Program-made: the position numbers and the translations under genes
Part shown: piece after piece, positions 10,333 to 20,047 of the stretch
How the letters are laid out: every line of letters starts with the position of its first letter
Position numbering within the stretch: the stretch's first letter is position 1
Notes under the pieces: generated by a model
The model's input: the letters and a program-made list of their open reading frames with translations, nothing else
Databases searched by the model: none
What the model was told of the DNA's origin: nothing
Assembly: GCA_903871605.1 (NCBI GenBank)
Contig: CAIQHF010000022.1
Span: 102,526 to 166,525 of the forward strand
DNA length: 64,000 bases
Direction: 5' to 3'
Origin: an uncultured Sphingomonadaceae bacterium
GTDB taxonomy: Bacteria > Pseudomonadota > Alphaproteobacteria > Sphingomonadales > Sphingomonadaceae

Positions 10333-10679
10333 GCGATCAGCGCCCCGCCGCCGAAGCTGAAGAAGCTGAGGAAGAAGCTCGAAGCGGCAAAGGCGATCGA
10401 CAGGCCGAACACGATCTGGATGAGCCGGCGAAAGCCACCGCTGCTCTCGCCGAACGCGAGCCCCAGGCCGGTCGCGATGATGACGATGACCGCCATGATC
10501 TTCGCCACCGGTCCCTGGACCGAGTCGAGCACGGACTGCAGCGGCGCTTCCCACGGCATGCCCGTCCCGGCGGCGTGGGCGGGCGAAGCGGCGAACGCCA
10601 TCGACAGCCCGACACCGAGGGCGAGTGGATGAAGCAGGCGGGCCACAAAACGGCGGCCGCGAACGGACGGCAAAGTCAT
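10329..10679 (-). CDS. trbC: TrbC/VirB2 family pilin
   Basis: Signal peptide, MPWEAPLQSVLDSVQGPVAKIMAVIVIIATGLGLAFGESSGGFRRLIQIVFGLSIAFAASSFFLSFFSFGGGALI. Confidence 0.92.
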   Translation of the reverse strand: MTLPSVRGRRFVARLLHPLALGVGLSMAFAASPAHAAGTGMPWEAPLQSVLDSVQGPVAKIMAVIVIIATGLGLAFGESSGGFRRLIQIVFGLSIAFAASSFFLSFFSFGGGALIA

Positions 10680-11683
10680 GCTGGATCTCCTTGGGCGAGG
10701 TGGTCAGGCAGGATGTCGACGAGGGCGTATTCCCCGTCGGGATCGACGCCGGTCAGGCGTGCGATGCTGGCGATCCGGCGCTGCAGACCGCGGCCGGAGA
10801 TGAAGACGATGAGATCGACCGCCTCGGCGACCAGCCGGCGCGGCACGGTGACCACCGCCTCTTGGACGAGCTGCTCGATCCGGGTGAGCGCGGCTGGTGC
10901 GCTATTGGCATGCACCGTCGCGATGCCGCCAGGATGTCCCGTATTCCAGGCTTTGAGCATATCGAGTGCTTCGGGGCCGCGGACCTCGCCGATGATGATC
11001 CGGTCGGGACGCAGCCGCAGCGTCGAGCGCAGCAGATCGGCCATGCTGACGCCAGCGGCCGAGTTCGCCCCCGCACGACGCGTGCGGAGCGCCACCGTGT
11101 CGGCCGCCGGGCTCTGCAGCTCGCGTGTGTCCTCGATCAGGATCACGCGCTCGTCGAGCCCCGCCATCTCGGCGAGCAGCGCGTTGGCGAGCGTCGTCTT
11201 GCCAGAGCTCGTGCCGCCAGCGACGACGATGTTGCGGCGCTCGACGACGCCCAGCGACAATATCCGCGCCGCGTCGGGCGACATCAGGCCATCGGCCACA
11301 TAGTCCACCAGGCGGTAGAGACGCTCGGCCGGTTTGCGGATCGCGAAACAGGGGCCGGTCGCGACCGGCGGCAGCACGCCCTCGAAGCGCTCCCCTGCCC
11401 GGCCTTCCGCATGCGGCGGCAATTCCGCCGAGATGATCGGTGCGTCGCTATGGATCTCGGCACGCGCGTAGCTCGCGACGAGCCGGATGATCCGCTCGAC
11501 CTGCTCGACCGACATGACGATGCCACTGTCGACCCGACCTTCCCCGAGGATGTCGAGGCGCAGCGATCCGTCGGGATTGACCATGATCTCGATGACGCGG
11601 GGATCGCCGAGCGCCTCGGCGATCGCGGGGCCCATCGCGGTGCGCAGCATCGTGCGCCGACGGTCGGAGGAGAGCGTGCTCAC
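10676..11683 (-). CDS. trbB: P-type conjugative transfer ATPase TrbB (VirB11-like)
   Basis: Walker A VAGGTSSGKTTLANALL; ERVILIEDTRELQ; LRPDRIIIGEVRGPEALDMLKAWNTGHPGGIATVHANS. Confidence 0.95.
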   Translation of the reverse strand: MSTLSSDRRRTMLRTAMGPAIAEALGDPRVIEIMVNPDGSLRLDILGEGRVDSGIVMSVEQVERIIRLVASYARAEIHSDAPIISAELPPHAEGRAGERFEGVLPPVATGPCFAIRKPAERLYRLVDYVADGLMSPDAARILSLGVVERRNIVVAGGTSSGKTTLANALLAEMAGLDERVILIEDTRELQSPAADTVALRTRRAGANSAAGVSMADLLRSTLRLRPDRIIIGEVRGPEALDMLKAWNTGHPGGIATVHANSAPAALTRIEQLVQEAVVTVPRRLVAEAVDLIVFISGRGLQRRIASIARLTGVDPDGEYALVDILPDHLAQGDPA

Positions 11684-12087
11684 CGGCGCGCCTCCGGTCC
11701 AGGCACATCGATGGCACGCTTGCCGCCAGCGATCTGCCGCCCGACCTGCTCGACGAACGCGGCAAAACGGTCGCGCGCCATCGCGCGTCCGGCATGGTCG
11801 TCGCCCGCTAGCGGCGCATGAATCGAGAGTTCGTAGCGGACGAACAACGCCAGCGTTTCGAGCAGGATATGACCGTCGCGTTCAATCCGGCCGAGTGCCG
11901 TCACGATCCGATCGAGGCGTTGGCCGAAACGCTCGTCGATTTCGCTGGTCGCGCGCCGGTCGAGCCAGGACAGCAGGGCCTGCTCGAGCATGGCGGATTT
12001 TGTGACGCCGGGCTTCGTCGCCAGCGCTTCGAAGCGAAGGCTGGTCGCTGGCGTCAGATAGAATTGGTGACGAACCTTCGTGCGCAT
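11680..12087 (-). CDS. CopG/ribbon-helix-helix family protein of conjugation module
   Basis: MRTKVRHQFYLTPATSLRFEALATKPGVTKSAMLEQALLSWLDRR; located between traG and trbB. Confidence 0.8.
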   Translation of the reverse strand: MRTKVRHQFYLTPATSLRFEALATKPGVTKSAMLEQALLSWLDRRATSEIDERFGQRLDRIVTALGRIERDGHILLETLALFVRYELSIHAPLAGDDHAGRAMARDRFAAFVEQVGRQIAGGKRAIDVPGPEARR

Positions 12088-12090
12088 TGG

Positions 12091-14133
12091 TCAGTCTCCC
12101 AGCCCCAGCACGCCCTGCCTTGGCCGGACGTCGTCGATGGCGAAGGACGAGCGAGCGATCGACGCCGCACGGACTTGGTCGAGCGGCTTTGCATCGACCA
12201 CCGGATCGCTATCCTGCTCATCGATGCCGAGCGCATTGCCAGGGGCTGGCTCAGCCTCTTCGACAGAGACCTGGTCGGGCATGTCGGGCTGACGTTGCTG
12301 CTCGAGGCCACCATCACCGGTCGCGACGTCATCTTCGTCGGGCGATGCGAGTCGCGCGTCGAAATCTCGGGTCGTGCCCGACCAGTCGTCGTCCCGCTCT
12401 CCGGGCCGATCCGCATAGCGGCCATCGCCCAATTTTGGGGCGGGCAGGACACGCTCGACGAACAGCGGATCGGCGTAATAGCGCATCTTGGTGGCGCGGA
12501 TCGGCGGCACCCCCGACACCAGGACGAGTTCGTCGGTCGCCGGAAGCTGCATCACCTCGCCCGGCGTCAGCAGCGCGCGCGCCGTTTCCTGCCGGCTGAC
12601 CATGACATGGCTGAGCCAGGGCGCCAGCCGGTGTCCGGCATAGTTTCGCATTGCGCGCTGTTCGGTGGCGGTGCCGAGCGCATCCGAAATGCGCTTCGCC
12701 GTCCGCTCGTCATTGCTCGCAAAGGCCACGCGCACATGGCAATTGTCGAGGATCGCATTGTGCTCGCCATAAGCCTTCTCGATCTGGTTGAGCGACTGGG
12801 CGATCAGGAAGGCGCGCACGCCGTAGCCCGCGAGAAAGGCGAGTGAGGTCTCGAAGAAGTCCAGCCGGCCAAGTGCTGGAAATTCGTCGAGCATCATGAG
12901 CAGCTTGTGACGTCGTCCCGCGCTGGCCGTGCCCTCGGCGACATGCAGATGCTCGGTCAGGCGGCGCCCGATCTGGTTGAGGATCAGGCGGACCAGCGGC
13001 TTGGTCCGGGAAATGTCCGAAGGCGGCACGACCAGATAGAGCGACAGCGGATGCTTGGCCTCGACCAGATCCGCGATGCGCCAATCGCAGGCGGCGGTGA
13101 CGGCGGCGACGGTGGGATCGCGGTAGAGACCAAGGAAGCTCATCGCGGTCGACAGCACCCCGGATCGTTCGTTGTCGGATTTGTTGAGCAGTTCGCGTGC
13201 GGCAGAGGCGACGAGGGGATGGACGCGCGGCGCCTCGTCGGTGCCGAGATGGTTGGTCGCCATCATCTGCTTCAGCGTCTCGACGAAGCTCCGCTGCGGG
13301 TCGCACAGGAAGGTCGCAACCCGCGCAAGCGTCTTCTCCTCCTCGGCATAGAGAATGTGCAGGATGGCGCCGACCAGCAGGGAATGGCTGGTCTTTTCCC
13401 AATGGTTGCGACGCTCGAGCGCACCTTCCGGATCGACCAGGATATCGGCGATGTTCTGGACGTCGCGCACCTCATCGGCGCCGCGTCGCACCTCGAGCAG
13501 GGGGTTGTAGCGCGCCGACCGCGCATCGGTCGGATTGAACAGCAGGCAATGCGAAAAGCGCGTGCGCCAGCCGGCGGTCAGCTGCCAATTCTCGCCCTTG
13601 ATGTCGTGGATGACCGCGGACCCGGTAAAGCTCAGCAAAGTCGGGATGACCAGCCCCACGCCCTTGCCTGACCGCGTCGGGGCAAACGCCATGACATGTT
13701 CGGGGCCGTCGTGGCGGAGACCGTCCTGGTGGAACCGGCCCAGAAAAACACCGGCATTGGCGAATAAGCCGGCCCGTTCCATCTCGCGCCTCGACGCCCA
13801 GCGCGCGGATCCATAAGTCGTCACCTGCTTGCGCTGACGGGCCCGCCACAGCGAACCGAAGATCGCGGCGGCGCACGCGGCCATGCCGCCGGCGCCGGCG
13901 ATCTCGCCGCCCCGATCGAAGATGCGCGGTGCATAGGCATCGAAGTGGTACCACCATGGGAACAGCGCCCAGGGCCGGTAGACATGCGCCCCAAGGATGC
14001 GAAGGTCAGACGGCCCGAGTTCCGGCTGGTACGCCAGTTGCGCTGCGACCCACTGCGTCGCCAGCCAGATCGCGCCGAACACGATCGCGAAGACCGTGAG
14101 GATCTGGCCGATCAGCAGCTTGGTGGGCGTCAT
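12091..14133 (-). CDS. traG: Conjugal transfer coupling protein TraG/VirD4
   Basis: TYGSARWASRREMERAGLFA; FAPTRSGKGVGLVIPTLLSFTGSAVIHDIKGENW; LLMMLDEFPALGRLDFFETSLAFLAGYGVRAFLIAQSLNQ. Confidence 0.95.
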   Translation of the reverse strand: MTPTKLLIGQILTVFAIVFGAIWLATQWVAAQLAYQPELGPSDLRILGAHVYRPWALFPWWYHFDAYAPRIFDRGGEIAGAGGMAACAAAIFGSLWRARQRKQVTTYGSARWASRREMERAGLFANAGVFLGRFHQDGLRHDGPEHVMAFAPTRSGKGVGLVIPTLLSFTGSAVIHDIKGENWQLTAGWRTRFSHCLLFNPTDARSARYNPLLEVRRGADEVRDVQNIADILVDPEGALERRNHWEKTSHSLLVGAILHILYAEEEKTLARVATFLCDPQRSFVETLKQMMATNHLGTDEAPRVHPLVASAARELLNKSDNERSGVLSTAMSFLGLYRDPTVAAVTAACDWRIADLVEAKHPLSLYLVVPPSDISRTKPLVRLILNQIGRRLTEHLHVAEGTASAGRRHKLLMMLDEFPALGRLDFFETSLAFLAGYGVRAFLIAQSLNQIEKAYGEHNAILDNCHVRVAFASNDERTAKRISDALGTATEQRAMRNYAGHRLAPWLSHVMVSRQETARALLTPGEVMQLPATDELVLVSGVPPIRATKMRYYADPLFVERVLPAPKLGDGRYADRPGERDDDWSGTTRDFDARLASPDEDDVATGDGGLEQQRQPDMPDQVSVEEAEPAPGNALGIDEQDSDPVVDAKPLDQVRAASIARSSFAIDDVRPRQGVLGLGD

Positions 14134-14491
14134 CCGATTTCTCCGCCCGCGATCGACTGATCGGCCTGGGCACGTGAATAATCGGCGTTTCCGGCGCGAA
14201 GCGTCAGATAGCTGTTGTTGTACCGAAGTGTATTTCAGCCAATTTCGTGACGGAAAGGTGCGGTTCGGGAATGAATCCGTTGCTTCGGACGCGCGCCCGT
14301 TCGAGGGCCGCGACTCGATTCGCGTGGGCGGCCAGCCAGCGGGCTCTCACCGTCAGACGATCTCAGCCAGACTGACGCATGGCGATATCGAAGGGCCGCC
14401 CGACTGGCCTCGCTACGCCGAGAAGGTAGCTACGCCCCTCGAATGGCGGTCGGTCCGCGGCCGCGCGGACGCGCCGCCTACACGGCCAAGA

Positions 14492-14947
14492 TCATAGGGT
14501 ATCGAGAATACGAAGCGTGGCCTCGTCCTTTTCTCCGCCGAACCACCGCTCGATCGCCGCATCAAACAACGGCGCCCCGTCGGCCTCAGCGAACAACGTC
14601 AACGAAGAGCGAAGCTTGATTGCATCGATCGTGCCGAAAATGGCTTTTGCGGTCGTGCCCGTCAGGTCCTGCAGCGCCATCACGCATTCGCGGTAGCGGT
14701 TGCCGAGTGCCGGATGGGCAAGATAGGCGCGTGCCTCTTCGAGCGAGAAGATGGCGTAGCGCTGCGCCATGCCGCTGTGACCGAGACCCGCAATTTGCGG
14801 AAAGATGAACCACATCCAGTGCGTGCGCTTCGCGCCGCGTTTGATCTCGGCCAGTGCGGTCTCATAGGTCGCCGCCTGCGCCTCGACGAACCGCTCCAGG
14901 TCAAATTCCTCCGACACCGCTTGCTTCCCCCGGTTGTAGCGATCCAT
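14492..14947 (-). CDS. DUF1810 family protein
   Basis: FDLERFVEAQAATYETALAEIKRGAKRTHWMWFIFPQIAGLGHSGMAQRYAIFSLEEARAYLAHP; start set at MDRYNRG. Confidence 0.85.
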   Translation of the reverse strand: MDRYNRGKQAVSEEFDLERFVEAQAATYETALAEIKRGAKRTHWMWFIFPQIAGLGHSGMAQRYAIFSLEEARAYLAHPALGNRYRECVMALQDLTGTTAKAIFGTIDAIKLRSSLTLFAEADGAPLFDAAIERWFGGEKDEATLRILDTL

Positions 14948-15183
14948 GTGAGCCGCTCGCTTGTCGCGCCGTTGGAGCCAACGCCCAGCCGATGCGGGTT
15001 TCGGCATAGAACATACCTAGAACTCTTCAAGTGCCGAACGCTGATGCGCGGCCGCCTCGACACCTCTTGAAGCGCTGAGAATGCTCCCTAAATTTCTCGC
15101 GCCGGGTGCTTCCGAGGCCTGGTTTGAACGAGAGGTTGGTCGATGGTGGCCATCCCCCAGATTGCTCATTGGAGGATTTGGTT

Positions 15184-15660
15184 ATGCGTACTGCCTTTGA
15201 TTTCACCCCATACCGCCGGTCGTCGATCGGTTTCGATCGTGTCTTCGATCTGCTCGAGAACACCGCCCGCGCCGACCAGGCCGAGGGCTATCCGCCCTAT
15301 AATGTCGAGCAGCGCGACGAGGACAGCTATCAGATCAGCATCGCTGTGGCCGGCTTCTCGCGCGACGAGATCGAGATCACCAGCAAACCCAACCTGCTGG
15401 TCGTGTCCGGCCAGAAGAAGGACGAGGATGGCGGTCGCCGCTATCTCCATCGCGGCATCTCCGCGCGCAAGTTCGAGCGGCAGTTCCAGCTTGCCGACTA
15501 TGTCACGGTGACGGGTGCGTCGCTGCGTGACGGCCTGCTGGCGATCGATCTGAAGCGTGAGCTTCCCGAGTCGGTGAAGCCCCGAAAGATCGAGATCGGG
15601 GACAACGCGGTCGGAACACCGCGGCTCGTCAGCGACACCGACGAGCGCCAGGCGGCGTAA
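15184..15660 (+). CDS. Hsp20 family small heat-shock protein
   Basis: MRTAFDFTPYRRSSIGFDRVFDLLE...YPPYNVEQRDEDSYQISIAVAGFSRDEIEITSKPNLLVVSGQK. Confidence 0.95.
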   Translation: MRTAFDFTPYRRSSIGFDRVFDLLENTARADQAEGYPPYNVEQRDEDSYQISIAVAGFSRDEIEITSKPNLLVVSGQKKDEDGGRRYLHRGISARKFERQFQLADYVTVTGASLRDGLLAIDLKRELPESVKPRKIEIGDNAVGTPRLVSDTDERQAA

Positions 15661-15664
15661 TCTG

Positions 15665-15694
15665 GAAAGGGCCCATCCGACGATGGGCCCTTTC
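15665..15694 (+). terminator. Intrinsic terminator downstream of hsp20
   Basis: gaaagggcccat-ccgacg-atgggccctttc: perfect 12-bp stem, 6-nt loop, followed by tt. Confidence 0.8.
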
Positions 15695-15964
15695 TTACAA
15701 GGGGGCAGCGCCTGTGCCAGTGCCGCTTTGCTGATCCGCGACCAGAGGTCGCTGGTGATGCCGTGAGCGGGAGCCATCCACGCCGTTCGTTCGCCTTCAC
15801 CGTCGGCAAATTCCCGACGCGCGAGAACATGGTTGTCAACCGAGCTCACATCCGCCCGCGCTTTCGTCATGGCACGTTGCGCGATCGGCTTCGTTGACAG
15901 CCCGCACTCATGTTTGTGGTGCGCGCCGCAGCTTGGCGCTCCGGTCGAGAGCGGACAGGTACAG

Positions 15965-17320
15965 ATGGCGGACGATCGTTTCGGGAAAAGTGGCCGGGCC
16001 GTACCCAGTAGTCGCCTGTCGCGGCTCGGTGTGTTCGGCCGGCTCGCAGGAGGGGTCGCCGGTGGCATGGTGGCCGAAGGCGCGCGGAGGCTGGCGTCGG
16101 GCGAGCTGCCGCGATTGAGCGATCTGCTGCTCACGCCCGGCAATGCCCTCAAGCTCGCCGACCGCCTGTCGCACCTGCGCGGTGCGGCGATGAAACTCGG
16201 CCAGATGATCTCGATGGATGCCGGCGATCTGCTGCCCGCCGAACTCTCTGCGGTCCTGGCGCGGTTGCGCGACAATGCGCACCATATGCCCCCGACCCAG
16301 CTCCAGTCGGTGCTGGTTCGGCAATGGGGGCCGGACTGGCGCCAGCGCTTCCAACGCTTCGACCCCACTCCGCTTGCCGCCGCCTCGATCGGGCAGGTCC
16401 ACCGCGCCTTCACGCAGGATGGTCGCGATCTGGCGATCAAAGTCCAATATCCCGGCGTTGCCGAGAGCATCGATTCCGATGTCGACAATGTCGCGACACT
16501 GCTCAGGCTTTCCGGCGTGCTCCCGAGCGGGCTCGACATCGCGCCGCTGCTCGCTGAGGCCAAGCGTCAGCTCCATGAGGAGGCCGACTACCGCCGCGAA
16601 GGCGACCAGATGGTGCGCTTCGGCGCCCTACTTGCCGACGCACCCGAATTCGTCGTGCCCTCGCTGCACGCCGATCTTACGACCGATCGCGTCTTGGCGA
16701 TGGACTTTGTCGCAGGCGACCCGATCGAGTCCCTCCTCACCGCGTCCCAGGCGACCCGGGATACCGCGATGCGGGCGCTGATCGGTCTCGTGCTCCGCGA
16801 GTTGTTCGAATTCGGTCTGATGCAGACCGACCCGAATTTCGCCAATTATCGCTATCAGCCCGGCAGTGGCCGCATTGTGCTGCTCGACTTCGGCGCGGTC
16901 CGGCCGATCGGTGCGTCGACATCGGATGGCTATCTGGCACTTCTGCGCGCCGGTCTTGGCGGTGACCGCGATGCTGTCCGTGACGCTGCGGTTGCTGCCG
17001 GCTTTCTGGGGCAAGCCGCCGTTCAACGGCACCGGCCGCTGGTCGATCGGATGATCGACGTGATCCTGGGTGAGCTCAACCGTGCAGGCCCCTTCGATTT
17101 CGGTGACCGGGCTTTTGTCGGCACACTGCGCGAGGAAGGCGCCGCGATGGCGGCCGATCGCGCGATCTGGCACGTGCCGCCGGTCGATACCCTGTTTGCC
17201 CAGCGCAAGATCAGCGGCACCGCCCTGCTTGGCGCCCGATTGAAGGCGCGGGTCGATGTACGCGCCCTGATTGCAGAGCGCCTGGACGGCGGGAACGTCG
17301 CCGCCGACGCTTCGCTATAA
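15965..17320 (+). CDS. ABC1/AarF/UbiB-family atypical kinase
   Basis: LRGAAMKLGQMISMD (KxGQ motif), LAAASIGQVHRA, LAIKVQYPGV, MQTDPNFANYRY, LLDFGAVR; start at MADDRFGKSG. Confidence 0.92.
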   Translation: MADDRFGKSGRAVPSSRLSRLGVFGRLAGGVAGGMVAEGARRLASGELPRLSDLLLTPGNALKLADRLSHLRGAAMKLGQMISMDAGDLLPAELSAVLARLRDNAHHMPPTQLQSVLVRQWGPDWRQRFQRFDPTPLAAASIGQVHRAFTQDGRDLAIKVQYPGVAESIDSDVDNVATLLRLSGVLPSGLDIAPLLAEAKRQLHEEADYRREGDQMVRFGALLADAPEFVVPSLHADLTTDRVLAMDFVAGDPIESLLTASQATRDTAMRALIGLVLRELFEFGLMQTDPNFANYRYQPGSGRIVLLDFGAVRPIGASTSDGYLALLRAGLGGDRDAVRDAAVAAGFLGQAAVQRHRPLVDRMIDVILGELNRAGPFDFGDRAFVGTLREEGAAMAADRAIWHVPPVDTLFAQRKISGTALLGARLKARVDVRALIAERLDGGNVAADASL

Positions 17321-17361
17321 CCACAAGCGCCCTGCCCGGCGTTCGATCGAGGAAATCCGCC

Positions 17362-17604
17362 ATGTCCGACAAGAATGCGACGCTCTACAGAATGGTCCTG
17401 CCCGAGGAGACCTGTCCATTCGGACTTCGCGCAAAGCAACTGCTCGAGGACAATGGCTTCGTCATCGATGATCGCCTGCTCCGCACACGCGACGAGGTCG
17501 ACGCCTTCGAGCAGGAGCAGGGCGTCGAGACCACGCCGCTGATCTTCATCGGCGACGAGCGCATTGGCGGCAGCGACGATCTCGAACGCTATCTGTCGGC
17601 ATGA
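17362..17604 (+). CDS. Glutaredoxin family protein
   Basis: MSDKNATLYRMVLPEETCPFGLRAKQLLEDNGF...TTPLIFIGDERIGGSDDLERYL. Confidence 0.88.
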   Translation: MSDKNATLYRMVLPEETCPFGLRAKQLLEDNGFVIDDRLLRTRDEVDAFEQEQGVETTPLIFIGDERIGGSDDLERYLSA

Positions 17605-18137
17605 GTACGCCCGACCGCCCAACTGCGTCCGGTCTGTCGCCGCTTCTTGCCGGCGGCATCGTCCTCGGCGTTCTCGGCCTCAGTGCAGTGCTTGGGCGGC
17701 GAAACGCACCGGATCCATCCCATCCAACGATCCGGCGTTGGTACAAGCGGCTCGACAAGCCGGACTTCACGCCGCCCGACGCTGTCTTCGGTGCAGTCTG
17801 GCCGGTGCTGGAAACCGGGCTGGCGGTCGGCGGCTATCGGTTGATGCGTCAGCCCGCGGCACCGCGGCGCAACCTATCGATCGCGCTCTGGCTGCTCAAT
17901 ACCGCGATGATCGGCGGGTGGACCCAGATCTTCTTTCGCGAACGTGCGCTGGGCGGCAGTGCGGTTGCATCAGCAACGATGCTGGCGATCGGCACCGCCT
18001 ATGCCGCGACCGCCGGCAAGGTCGATCGCGTGGCGCAGGCGACCGCCATACCGTTCGTCGCCTGGCTCGGCTTTGCCACGCTGCTCGCCGAGCGGATCTG
18101 GCAGCGCAATCCGACGCCGCGGCTGCCGGCGCGATGA
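17601..18137 (+). CDS. TspO/MBR family protein
   Basis: RRWYKRLDKPDFTPPDAVFGAVWPVLETGLAVGGYRLMRQ; multi-TM; 4-nt overlap with glutaredoxin gene. Confidence 0.9.
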   Translation: MSTPDRPTASGLSPLLAGGIVLGVLGLSAVLGRRNAPDPSHPTIRRWYKRLDKPDFTPPDAVFGAVWPVLETGLAVGGYRLMRQPAAPRRNLSIALWLLNTAMIGGWTQIFFRERALGGSAVASATMLAIGTAYAATAGKVDRVAQATAIPFVAWLGFATLLAERIWQRNPTPRLPAR

Positions 18138-18496
18138 GCCTTACCGTCTGGCATGATGGCGGTTGTCCGCTATGCCGCCGCGAGATCGCGCTGATGCGGC
18201 GGCTTGATAGACGCGGCGCGATCGCCTTCATCGATGCGAGCGATGGCACCAGCGTGTGCCCGCGCGATCGCGCGGAGCTCCTCGCGCGGTTTCACGCGCG
18301 CGAAGATGGGCGGATGCTGTCCGGCGCTGCGGCCTTCGCCGCGATGTGGCGCCAGATTCCGATGCTGCGCCCCCTCGGCCTGGTCGCCCGCAATCCTGTA
18401 GTCCTCGCCGTGCTGGAAGCCGGCTATCGCGGATTCCTCCGCGTTCGCCCGTCGCTCCAATCGCTCATCCGCCATTTCGATCGGAAGCCTGCATGA
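18134..18496 (+). CDS. DCC family (DUF393) thiol-disulfide oxidoreductase-like protein
   Basis: MSLTVWHDGGCPLCRREIALMRRLDRRGAIAFIDAS (DGxCPxC motif); 4-nt overlap with TspO. Confidence 0.9.
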   Translation: MSLTVWHDGGCPLCRREIALMRRLDRRGAIAFIDASDGTSVCPRDRAELLARFHAREDGRMLSGAAAFAAMWRQIPMLRPLGLVARNPVVLAVLEAGYRGFLRVRPSLQSLIRHFDRKPA

Positions 18497-18990
18497 TCCG
18501 TCCTGTCCCCGATCCCGCCGGACCCGGCCAGGAAAGCGTCTGGAATTTCCCCCGGCCTTCGATCGCGCAGCCGGTCACCGCCCATGTGCGGATCGTCCTC
18601 GGCGGCAAGACGATCGCCGAGACGCGGCAAGCGATCCGCACGATCGAGACCAGCCATCCGCCGACCTATTATATCCCGCCCTCCGATATCGCGCCGCTCG
18701 TGCTGCGGCCCGCGGCCGGCAGCAGCTTTTGCGAGTGGAAAGGGACGGCACGCTATTTCGACGTGATCGCTGGCGATCTGGTACGCCCCGGCGCCGCATG
18801 GTCCTATCCGCGCCCGACCGCGCCCTTTGCAGCGCTCGCCGATTACGTCGCCTTCTACGCCGCGCCGATGGATGCCTGCTTCGTCGATGACGAGCGGGTC
18901 AAACCGCAGCCGGGCGAATTCTATGGCGGATGGATCACCCCGCATGTGACCGGCCCGTTCAAGGGCGTGCCTGGAAGCCGCGGATGGTGA
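18493..18990 (+). CDS. DUF427 domain protein
   Basis: RIVLGGKTIAETRQAIRTIETSHPPTYYIPPSDIAPLVLRPAAGSSFCEWKGTARYFDV; 4-nt overlap with DCC gene. Confidence 0.88.
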   Translation: MIRPVPDPAGPGQESVWNFPRPSIAQPVTAHVRIVLGGKTIAETRQAIRTIETSHPPTYYIPPSDIAPLVLRPAAGSSFCEWKGTARYFDVIAGDLVRPGAAWSYPRPTAPFAALADYVAFYAAPMDACFVDDERVKPQPGEFYGGWITPHVTGPFKGVPGSRGW

Positions 18991-19700
18991 TAGGCGCGCG
19001 TGCCGTCGTTATCGGCGCGGGAGGCGGGATCGGCGCTGCCCTGGTCGCCGCGCTCCAGGCGTCGGCGCGGTTCGAGCATGTGTATGCCCTGTCGCGCCAC
19101 CCTTCGCCCGACACCGGTAGCGTCAGCGGCGGTATCATCGACGTCACCGACGAGGCGAGCATCCAGGCTGCGGCCGAGCAGATCGGATCGCCGCTCGATC
19201 TGGTGATCATCGCGACGGGTATCTTACACGAAGACGGCCGGATGCCCGAGAAGGCACTGCGCGAGCTCGATGGCGCGATGCTTGCGCGGATATTCGAGAT
19301 CAACACGATCGGGCCGGCTTTGGTGCTCAAGCATTTTTCGCCGCTGCTCGCCATGGATCGCCGCACTGTCGTCGCCACCCTGTCCGCGCGCGTCGGCAGC
19401 ATCTCGGACAATCGGTCAGGTGGCTGGTACAGCTACCGGGCCTCGAAGGCCGCGCTCAACATGATCGTAAAATCGGCAGCGATCGAACTTCGGCGAAGCC
19501 GGCCGCAGGCTATCTGCACCGCGTTGCATCCCGGTACGGTCGACACCGCCTTGAGCAAACCGTTCCAGGTACGCGTGCCGGCCGACAAACTGTTCACCGC
19601 TCAGTTCTCAGCGGATCGGCTTCTTGCGGTGCTCGCAGAACTTGAACCCAAGGACACTGGCGAGATTTTCGCTTGGGATGGCGACAGGATACAGCCCTGA
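18984..19700 (+). CDS. Short-chain dehydrogenase/reductase family protein
   Basis: AVVIGAGGGIGAALVAALQ; SARVGSISDNRSGGWYSYRASKAALNMIVKSAAIEL (Ser...YxxxK). Confidence 0.92.
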   Translation: MVIGARAVVIGAGGGIGAALVAALQASARFEHVYALSRHPSPDTGSVSGGIIDVTDEASIQAAAEQIGSPLDLVIIATGILHEDGRMPEKALRELDGAMLARIFEINTIGPALVLKHFSPLLAMDRRTVVATLSARVGSISDNRSGGWYSYRASKAALNMIVKSAAIELRRSRPQAICTALHPGTVDTALSKPFQVRVPADKLFTAQFSADRLLAVLAELEPKDTGEIFAWDGDRIQP

Positions 19701-20047
19701 GGACGTTTCATCCGTCGCGTCACCCTACGGTACGGCCGGGCTGATCATAGACAGTGAGAACAGGTTCGGAATCATATGCCGAGCGATCGAACCTTCGCGG
19801 TCCGTAGATCGAGTCGCGGATGGGTGACAGCTCGGCCGGAACTAGGCGGCTACAGCCCGGCAGCAGGCGGCTAGTGGCCCGCGCCTGCCTCTGTCTCGTT
19901 CGACCCACAAACGGTCATTCTGAGCGGCCTAAGCCCTCCTCGAAACTCGACGCTCGTTCACCGACGCAATCGTCCGCAAGGCTGCGTCTGCCGCTGTTGC
20001 CCTTGACGGTGTTGCTCAAGCGGCTGCCGGCACCCTAAGGTGCTCGC

